DNA from: Clostridia bacterium
Lineage (GTDB): Bacteria > Bacillota > Clostridia > Lachnospirales > Lachnospiraceae
Assembly (NCBI GenBank): GCA_910576205.1
Contig: CAJTHL010000006.1
Span: 136,432 to 187,211, forward strand
Direction: 5' to 3'
DNA: 50,780 bases
Positions 45,634 to 50,780 of this stretch are shown piece by piece. The notes under the pieces were generated by a model. The model did not search any database. It saw only the letters and a program-made list of their open reading frames with translations, and was not told where the DNA came from. Each line of letters begins with the position of its first letter. Position 1 is the stretch's first letter. Made by a program: the position numbers and the translations under genes.

Positions 45634-45681
45634 TAAAAACAGAGCCAACAAACTATGGTTTCCCACACGTTCATTGGCTCT
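45634..45681 (-). terminator. Terminator of the AraC-GNAT / MATE / GNAT operon
   Basis: On the minus strand AGAGCCAA (45674-45681) pairs with TTGGCTCT (45641-45648), followed by GTTTTTAT. It lies 19 nt behind the stop of the GNAT gene. Confidence 0.75.
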
Positions 45682-45699
45682 GCATCTATGTGTCTGGCT

Positions 45700-46185
45700 C
45701 TATCCTATATTCTTCTTTAACCGTATTCCCATTGAAAAATACGGCTCACTCAGATATTCTTCTTTGTCAATACTGTATCCTCTTTTTTTATAAAAGGAAA
45801 CCGCATGATGGTTATTTTTAAACGCCCATATCACAATCTCTTTATACCCTTGTTCCTCCGCCCTTTGCTCGGCAAAATCCATCAGCATTTTCCCAATTCC
45901 TTTCCCTTGAAATTGGGAAGCAACATAAATACGCCAGATTTCAAATGCCCCTGCTATATCCGCATCTGCCGTATCTCCAAAAGACAACATTGCCGACACT
46001 CGGTTTTCTTCCTCCCACACATACTCTGACAGTCTGCTGGCTGTAAAATCTGTCTTTAATCGGCATGTCCTTTCCGCACATCCATCTGAATTTAGCAGCA
46101 GCGGATTGACATATCCAGAATAAACATTTTTCCAGTTCTCATTCATTCCAACCACTGTCACACGCAGATTTCTCACTTCTATCAA
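45700..46185 (-). CDS. GNAT family N-acetyltransferase
   Basis: About 161 aa with the acetyl-CoA site QFQGKGIGKMLMDFAEQ (near residue 92-108) and the FYKKRGYSI end motif typical of GNAT. It lies 21 nt behind the MATE gene as the last gene of the operon. The start is uncertain: TTG at 46185 with AGGCAGG upstream, or ATG at 46146 without a ribosome site. The N-terminus is short for the family, so a small 5' loss is possible. Substrate unknown. Confidence 0.75.
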   Translation of the reverse strand: MIEVRNLRVTVVGMNENWKNVYSGYVNPLLLNSDGCAERTCRLKTDFTASRLSEYVWEEENRVSAMLSFGDTADADIAGAFEIWRIYVASQFQGKGIGKMLMDFAEQRAEEQGYKEIVIWAFKNNHHAVSFYKKRGYSIDKEEYLSEPYFSMGIRLKKNIG

Positions 46186-46206
46186 TCTTTCTTGCCTGCC
46201 TTTCTT

Positions 46207-47547
46207 TCAAAAATAATTGTACTGTTTTCGATGCCTGCATAGCAAATATACCGTCAGTATAAGCGTGAAAAGCTCCGCAAGCGGGACTGCAAGCCAAACG
46301 CCTGTCACCTCTAAAAATCTCGGTAACGCCAAAAGGAACACCATAATAAATCCAAACGTCCGCAGGAAAGATATGGTTGCAGACGCTTTCCCACTGGATA
46401 ATGCCGTAAATAATGCGGATGAGAAAATATTGCATCCAGAGAACAGAAAACTGAATGAAAAAATGATAAATCCATTCTTTGTAATCTCAAAAACATTCCT
46501 GTTGTTCTCCGCAAATACCTTTGCAATGCTTTCCCCGCCAAGCAGGGAAAATAAAAATACAAATATGGAAATCCCCGCTATAAAGCTGAAACAAATACGG
46601 ACGGTCTTTTTTAGCTGTTTTACATTCCCGCTCCCATAGTTATAGCTTACGACGGGGGCTGTTCCCATAGAAAAGCCAATATAAAGCGTTGTTAAGAGGA
46701 ACTGCGAATAGATGATTACCGTAATCGCAGCTACGCCGTCCTCGCCTAGCAGCTTCATCATGGTTACATTAAACAGAAATGTCGTTATGGCAGTCGAACA
46801 CTGACTTACCATTTCCGACGCACCATTGAAACAGCTTTCCAGCAGAACAGATGCGTCCATGTCTGGCTTGCAAAAGTGCAGCTCACTTTTTTTCATCAGA
46901 AAAAATATGGTACCGATAATTGTCGGTATCATATATCCGATGCCCGTCCCAATAGCAGCTCCCTTGATTCCCATTTGCAGTAAGACGATAAAGACATAAT
47001 CAAAAATAATGTTGACAATCCCCGCTAAAGCAGCAAGCACTAAGCCTAATGTCGGCTTCCCCGCCGTCACAAACAGATTCTGATACAGCACCTGCATCAT
47101 GTTAAAAGCAGCGAAAATGAGCTGTATGGTCAGATACTCTCTGCAATATGGGAACAATATTTCACTCGCCCCCAATCCCCAGATGATTTCATCCAAAAAG
47201 AGAAGCCCTGCCGCTGTAATCAGCAGACCGATAACCGCCCCTGCCACGACAATCAACGTAAAATTGCTTCTGGCTTCCTCTGTGTTTCCATTCCCCATTT
47301 TCTTCGCAACAACCGCACTTCCGCCTGTCGCAAGCATCGTCCCCAGACCGACAATCAGATTGATGACGGGGCAGACGATATTGATGGACGACAAAGCGTT
47401 CGTGTCTACAAACCGTGCTACGAAAATCGTGTCTACAATGGTATATAATCCCATAAACAGCATCATCACCATGCTTGGGAAAGCAAATCGGATAAGGGAC
47501 AGGGCGTTAAAGCTCTCTGCCAACGGGTTTTTCTGTGTTTCGGTCAT
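46207..47547 (-). CDS. MATE family efflux transporter
   Basis: A 446-aa, 12-helix exporter (FAFPSMVMMLFMGLYTIVDT at helix 1). The start is 47547 (MTETQKNPLAESFNALSLIR) with AAGGAGG upstream; the longer frame to 47685 reads through the end of the AraC-GNAT gene. Its start overlaps that gene by 41 nt, so translation is coupled. Likely drug export, possibly of the compound sensed by the AraC-GNAT protein. Confidence 0.88.
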   Translation of the reverse strand: MTETQKNPLAESFNALSLIRFAFPSMVMMLFMGLYTIVDTIFVARFVDTNALSSINIVCPVINLIVGLGTMLATGGSAVVAKKMGNGNTEEARSNFTLIVVAGAVIGLLITAAGLLFLDEIIWGLGASEILFPYCREYLTIQLIFAAFNMMQVLYQNLFVTAGKPTLGLVLAALAGIVNIIFDYVFIVLLQMGIKGAAIGTGIGYMIPTIIGTIFFLMKKSELHFCKPDMDASVLLESCFNGASEMVSQCSTAITTFLFNVTMMKLLGEDGVAAITVIIYSQFLLTTLYIGFSMGTAPVVSYNYGSGNVKQLKKTVRICFSFIAGISIFVFLFSLLGGESIAKVFAENNRNVFEITKNGFIIFSFSFLFSGCNIFSSALFTALSSGKASATISFLRTFGFIMVFLLALPRFLEVTGVWLAVPLAELFTLILTVYLLCRHRKQYNYF

Positions 47548-48394
47548 TCTCTGTTTCCTCCTTGTTTTTCGGTGGAAGCACGAAACGCTGCGTCGGATAG
47601 CCATATTCCACAAGCAGCTCCCGTTCTGCAAATCCAAGACGGCGGTATTCTTCCCGCCAGCCCGTATCTGCCTTATCGCCTGCACGGTATGTCGTCAATG
47701 TAATCTCTTTCCCGCAAAGCAATTCCTCCGCCAGCTTATCAAGGAACAGCTTTGTAATGCCGAGATGCCGATACTGCGGGTGGACAGCCAGAAAGTCTAT
47801 TCTGCCTGTGTCGGGCGAAAATCCCATCACGCCAATAGCCATATCGTCATCCCGCAATATCAGAGCCTTTTTATCCGCAATATACTGATGCAGGTTTGCG
47901 GCGTAATCTTTTTTATCCAGACATGGATAGCCGTCAATCGTAAGGCTTACCAGTTCCATCCAGTCATCCGCATCTTCGGGCGTGGCAAATTTTATATTGT
48001 CTTTTGTCAAATCCATTTTTACAAGCTCCTCCTTCAGATAAATTTCAAGCTGTAACGGGTAGAAGTTTTCCGTTTCCCGAAATTCCGCAGGGGAAGTCTT
48101 ATACATCGCCTTAAAAATATCCGTAAATGCCTGCTGGCTTTCATACCCGCTCATAAGGGCAATCTCGATAATCGGTTTTGCAGAAAACACCAGAAGTTTT
48201 GCCGCTTCTGTAAGCTGCCGCCGTTTTGCGTAGTCGTGGATAGTCAAGCCGACGGTCTTTGTAAAAATCCGATGCAGATGGTATTTGGAATAGTGCAGTG
48301 CCGACGCCACCATATCTAAATCCATCTTTTCGTGCAGATGTTCTTCGATATAGCGGATAGCCTGTGAAACAATGCGTACTGTCTGACCTTGCAT
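47507..48394 (-). CDS. AraC-type regulator fused to a GNAT acetyltransferase domain
   Basis: A 295-aa fusion. Residues about 1-105 are a double HTH (MDLDMVASALHYSKYHLHRI, IIEIALMSGYESQQAFTDIF, YKTSPAEFRETENF). Residues about 130-270 are a GNAT domain (IKFATPEDADDWMELVS, then DFLAVHPQYRHLGITKLFLD). Start at 48394 with GGAGG upstream. It heads an operon with MATE and GNAT. HTH plus acetyltransferase suggests that the regulator itself binds or acetylates the inducer; this is inference. Confidence 0.85.
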   Translation of the reverse strand: MQGQTVRIVSQAIRYIEEHLHEKMDLDMVASALHYSKYHLHRIFTKTVGLTIHDYAKRRQLTEAAKLLVFSAKPIIEIALMSGYESQQAFTDIFKAMYKTSPAEFRETENFYPLQLEIYLKEELVKMDLTKDNIKFATPEDADDWMELVSLTIDGYPCLDKKDYAANLHQYIADKKALILRDDDMAIGVMGFSPDTGRIDFLAVHPQYRHLGITKLFLDKLAEELLCGKEITLTTYRAGDKADTGWREEYRRLGFAERELLVEYGYPTQRFVLPPKNKEETENDRNTEKPVGREL

Positions 48395-48435
48395 TTTGCT
48401 CCCTCCTTTCCTCGTTTTGCCCTCACAATTTAAGC

Positions 48436-48466
48436 ATTATGATATGCCAAATCGGGGGGGGTTCAA
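48436..48466 (-). promoter_or_regulatory. Promoter-like region with a C8 tract in the spacer
   Basis: Minus-strand TTGAAC (48461-48466), then a run of eight C (48454-48461), then TATCAT (48439-48444, 16-bp spacer) or CATAAT (48436-48441, 19-bp spacer). The homopolymer lies inside the promoter of the AraC-GNAT gene. Confidence 0.4.
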
Positions 48467-48534
48467 TGAGATATTGTAGCACAAGGAGTTTTCTATCTTT
48501 TCATCATTCTTGCTATATTTTAAACCATCTACAT

Positions 48535-49062
48535 TTACAGTAGTTCTTCTTTCAATGCCCTTATCCATTCTTCGATTGCCTGCACTAATCGAAATTGCTG
48601 ATGCAGAACCGCCATGCCCGTGGCAGGAACATCGGGAGCGTTTTCTTTTAAGTCCATGTTCTCCTCAAGATAGGATTTCAGCACATTGATATTGCTCTCA
48701 ATATTATCCAGGCATTCCCTCTGTTGTTCCTTTTCCATGCTTTCTAAATTAACGATAACCGCATTAAAATCCAAGAATATGTTAATCGGCTTGCAGGATA
48801 TTTCGAACATCAGTTTCTCAAATTCCTCATTTCCTGCATCCGTCAAGGAATATACTGCCTTTTCGGGCATTTTTCCCTCTTTCTCCGTGCGGCTTGTGAT
48901 AAGCCCCTTTTCTTCCAACTGGATAACCTTTTTGTATATAGATGGTGTGCTGATTTTTACCCATTTTGAGATATTGCGGTATTCCACCAGTTTCTGAATA
49001 TCATATGCACTCAAAGATTCCCGTTTCAACATTCCCAATACAATCAAGTCAATGGCCGCCAT
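48535..49062 (-). CDS. PadR family transcriptional regulator
   Basis: A 175-aa regulator. The N-terminal winged helix (IDLIVLGMLKRESLSAYDIQ, STPSIYKKVIQLEEKGLI, AVYSLTDAGNEEFEK) is typical of PadR, and the C-terminal coiled-coil dimerises. Starts at 49062 with GGAGG upstream. Divergent from a MATE gene, the classical arrangement of PadR repressors controlling a drug exporter. Confidence 0.9.
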   Translation of the reverse strand: MAAIDLIVLGMLKRESLSAYDIQKLVEYRNISKWVKISTPSIYKKVIQLEEKGLITSRTEKEGKMPEKAVYSLTDAGNEEFEKLMFEISCKPINIFLDFNAVIVNLESMEKEQQRECLDNIESNINVLKSYLEENMDLKENAPDVPATGMAVLHQQFRLVQAIEEWIRALKEELL

Positions 49063-49083
49063 TTAAAATCCCTCCTTTTTCTA

Positions 49084-49112
49084 TTGACAACTACTATAAA
49101 TTATAGTAGTAT
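49084..49112 (+). promoter_or_regulatory. Promoter of the PadR-controlled MATE gene
   Basis: TTGACA (49084-49089) with TAGTAT (49107-49112) 17 bp on; TATAAT (49110-49115) is three bases further. The whole spacer is filled by the palindrome at 49090-49110. Confidence 0.55.
49090..49110. promoter_or_regulatory. PadR operator candidate 1
   Basis: ACTACTATAA-A-TTATAGTAGT: perfect 10-bp inverted repeat with one central base, inside the MATE promoter. ACTATA/TATAGT arms recur at 49130-49146, so both probably bind the divergent PadR protein. Confidence 0.7.
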
Positions 49113-49129
49113 AATCCCTGCAACGCAAT

Positions 49130-49146
49130 TACTATATTTTATAGTA
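49130..49146. promoter_or_regulatory. PadR operator candidate 2
   Basis: TACTATA-TTT-TATAGTA, 7-bp arms, centre 38 bp from the first palindrome, upstream of the MATE start. Confidence 0.6.
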
Positions 49147-49185
49147 GTATAAATAACACCATTTGTCAAGAGAAAGGATTTCACA

Positions 49186-50571
49186 ATGAACAGTCAAAGT
49201 AAAAAGATGGAGCTGCTCGGCAGCACATCCATACCAAAAGCACTTTTATCAATGGGCATCCCAACAATGATCGGCATGTTGGTAAATGCTTTCTACAACC
49301 TTGTTGACGCTTATTTTGTCGGCGGGTTAGGGGAGAGACAGATGGGGGCAATCTCCGTGGTCTATCCGCTCGGACAGGTCGTTGTCGGTCTTGGTCTGCT
49401 GTTCGGCAACGGTGCGGCTTCTTACATTTCCCGATTGCTAGGTCGTGGGGATAAGGAAAATGCGGATAAAGTGGCAAGTACCGCATTATACAGCAGCGTA
49501 TCCGTAGGGGCAGTCATCATTCTCATTTCTATGATGTTTCTGCATCCCATACTGAAGCTCTTAGGGGCAACCGACAGCATCCTCCCCTTTGCCGCCACAT
49601 ACGCAAGCATTTACATTGTTTCCTGCATCTTCAATGTGTTCAATGTCACCATGAATAACATTGTGACTAGCGAGGGAGCAGCTAAAACAACCATGTGTGC
49701 CTTGCTGACGGGAGCGGTACTCAATATCGCCCTAGACCCGCTATTTATTTATGCGTTCGATTTAGGCGTGGCAGGAGCAGCGATAGCGACCGCAATCTCA
49801 CAAGTCGTTTCAACCTGCGTATATCTGACCTATATTCTTCGGAAAAAGAGCGTATTCCATTTTCGGATTAAGGACTGCACATATACAAAAGAAACTATGT
49901 CTGAGATTTTCAAAATCGGCATCCCGACATTAGTATTCCAGATTTTAACGAGTGTGTCCATTTCCTTAATCAACAATGCCGCTGGCGGTTACGGGGATTC
50001 TGCCATTGCAGGCATGGGCGTTGTTACCCGCCTTATTTCAATGGGCAGCTTGTCCGTATTTGGGTTCATCAAAGGTTTTCAGCCCATTGCAGGGTACAGT
50101 TATGGTGCGAAAAAGTTTGACCGTCTGCGTGAAGCAATCAAGACTTCCATCCTATGGTCTACGGCTTTCTGTGTAATTTTCGGTGTGATACTGGCTCTGT
50201 TCCCTACGGCTATCGTTTCCCAGTTCACAAAGGGTGATACCAAGATGATTCGCATCGGGGCAGCGTCTTTAAGGGCAAACGGCATTTCCATTATGCTCTT
50301 TGGATTTTATACGGTGTATTCTTCCCTGTTCCTTGCTTTGGGAAAAGGCAGAGAGGGATTTATCCTCGGAGCTTGCAGGCAGGGGATTTGCTTTATTCCC
50401 GTTATCCTGCTTCTTCCGATGGTCTGGGGGCTAAATGGAATTATGTATGCCCAGCCGATTGCCGATGTGCTTTCCGCAATCATAACGGTATTCATGGCGA
50501 TACCACTCCACAAAAAGCTGAATGAGATGCAGAAACAAACTTCCGCAATAAGCACGAAAGACAACGACTAA
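49186..50571 (+). CDS. MATE family efflux transporter, PadR-controlled
   Basis: A 461-aa, 12-helix exporter of the NorM/DinF type. Helix 1 reads ALLSMGIPTMIGMLVNAFYN, and VDAYFVGGLGERQMGAIS, GNGAASYISRLLGRGDKENA and ALNIALDP-like stretches follow the MATE pattern. The ATG at 49186 has an AAAGGA site. Two palindromes upstream indicate repression by the divergent PadR gene. Confidence 0.9.
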   Translation: MNSQSKKMELLGSTSIPKALLSMGIPTMIGMLVNAFYNLVDAYFVGGLGERQMGAISVVYPLGQVVVGLGLLFGNGAASYISRLLGRGDKENADKVASTALYSSVSVGAVIILISMMFLHPILKLLGATDSILPFAATYASIYIVSCIFNVFNVTMNNIVTSEGAAKTTMCALLTGAVLNIALDPLFIYAFDLGVAGAAIATAISQVVSTCVYLTYILRKKSVFHFRIKDCTYTKETMSEIFKIGIPTLVFQILTSVSISLINNAAGGYGDSAIAGMGVVTRLISMGSLSVFGFIKGFQPIAGYSYGAKKFDRLREAIKTSILWSTAFCVIFGVILALFPTAIVSQFTKGDTKMIRIGAASLRANGISIMLFGFYTVYSSLFLALGKGREGFILGACRQGICFIPVILLLPMVWGLNGIMYAQPIADVLSAIITVFMAIPLHKKLNEMQKQTSAISTKDND

Positions 50572-50616
50572 ATATTTATTCTTTCTGACAAATAGAGCCG
50601 ATGAGCTGTGAGGTTT

Positions 50617-50780
50617 TGATATGCTCCCCTTATAGTAGACAGACAAAATAATAAAACTGTCGCTGTAAGGAGGAGCATATTTCATGGGACAACATTCAAA
50701 ATACTCTTTTGAGATGAAACTGGCTGCTGTCACAAAGTATCTGGAAGGAAGCTGTTCAATAGAAAGTATCGCCCGAAGCC
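50617..50780 (+). mobile_element. Left end of an IS3-family element
   Basis: The end TGATATGCTCCCCTTATAGT plus AGACAGAC resembles IS3-family (IS150-like) inverted repeats, and a transposase OrfA starts 67 bp further. The rest lies beyond the window, so right end and target duplication cannot be checked. Confidence 0.65.
50684..50780 (+). CDS. IS3-family transposase OrfA, N-terminal part
   Basis: Starts at 50684 with AAGGAGGAG upstream; visible residues MGQHSKYSFEMKLAAVTKYL show the start of the HTH that binds the IS ends. Cut by the window edge. Confidence 0.75.
   Translation, partial: MGQHSKYSFEMKLAAVTKYLEGSCSIESIARS

Noticed and set aside
47507..48394. Frameshift joining separate AraC and GNAT genes
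   Set aside because: The frame is continuous over 295 codons with a smooth linker, so it is a true fusion, not an artefact.
1..50780. CRISPR arrays, tRNA and rRNA genes
   Set aside because: No regularly spaced repeats and no tRNA or rRNA signatures were seen by reading both strands; only the spc-operon repeats recur.

Overview
This looks like a chromosomal window from a gut-type Firmicute, most likely a Lachnospiraceae / Clostridium cluster XIVa relative. That is an inference from the low-to-mid GC S10-spc gene order, zinc-type S14, strong AGGAGG Shine-Dalgarno sites and the accessory content; no rRNA marker is present.

Layout: (1) 1-11480, minus strand: the S10-spc ribosomal operon, read from rpsJ at 11120 down to secY, which is cut by the left edge. 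A clear sigma-A promoter and a leader of about 300 nt precede rpsJ. A 117-bp repeat lies directly behind the stop codons of rpsH and rpsN. (2) 11481-24720: housekeeping and metabolism: aroE, a split ThrE-type Thr/Ser exporter, a SAM methyltransferase, a divergent cluster of PucR-like regulator, NhaC-like antiporter, UroD/MtaA-like methyltransferase and MFS carrier, proX-like deacylase, class II fructose-bisphosphate aldolase, an HTH-like protein with a Gln/Glu-rich linker, and an oadB-like sodium pump subunit with a 42-residue OadG-like partner. The oadB leader carries a yybP-ykoY (Mn2+) type riboswitch with an overlapping terminator. (3) 24720-33300: a truncated HEPN gene, a MATE exporter, a TSCPD protein, and a complete AraC regulator / sugar ABC importer / GH36 alpha-galactosidase locus for raffinose- or melibiose-type sugars, without its ATPase.

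(4) 33299-44915, minus strand: a defence island: YgjP-like metallopeptidase, HsdR, HsdS and HsdM (type I restriction-modification), then McrC and a large EVE-domain McrB. mcrB is split near its 3' end by what looks like a 1-nt deletion. (5) 44916-45560: debris of mobile DNA: a serine recombinase tail whose stop codon lies inside a RumA/TrmA-like C-terminal tail, and a scrap of an ABC-F ATPase. (6) 45634-50571: drug efflux and regulation: an AraC-GNAT fusion, MATE and GNAT in one operon, then a PadR regulator divergent from another MATE gene with two palindromes between them. (7) 50617-50780: the left end of an IS3-family element that runs off the window.

Strongest points for a second look: the Mn2+-type riboswitch on an orphan oadB with a micro gamma subunit; the repeat embedded in the spc operon; the broken multidomain McrB next to a probable relict integration site; and the PucR/NhaC/UroD/MFS cluster with an altered metal site and no corrinoid protein. 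No tRNA, rRNA or CRISPR array was seen.
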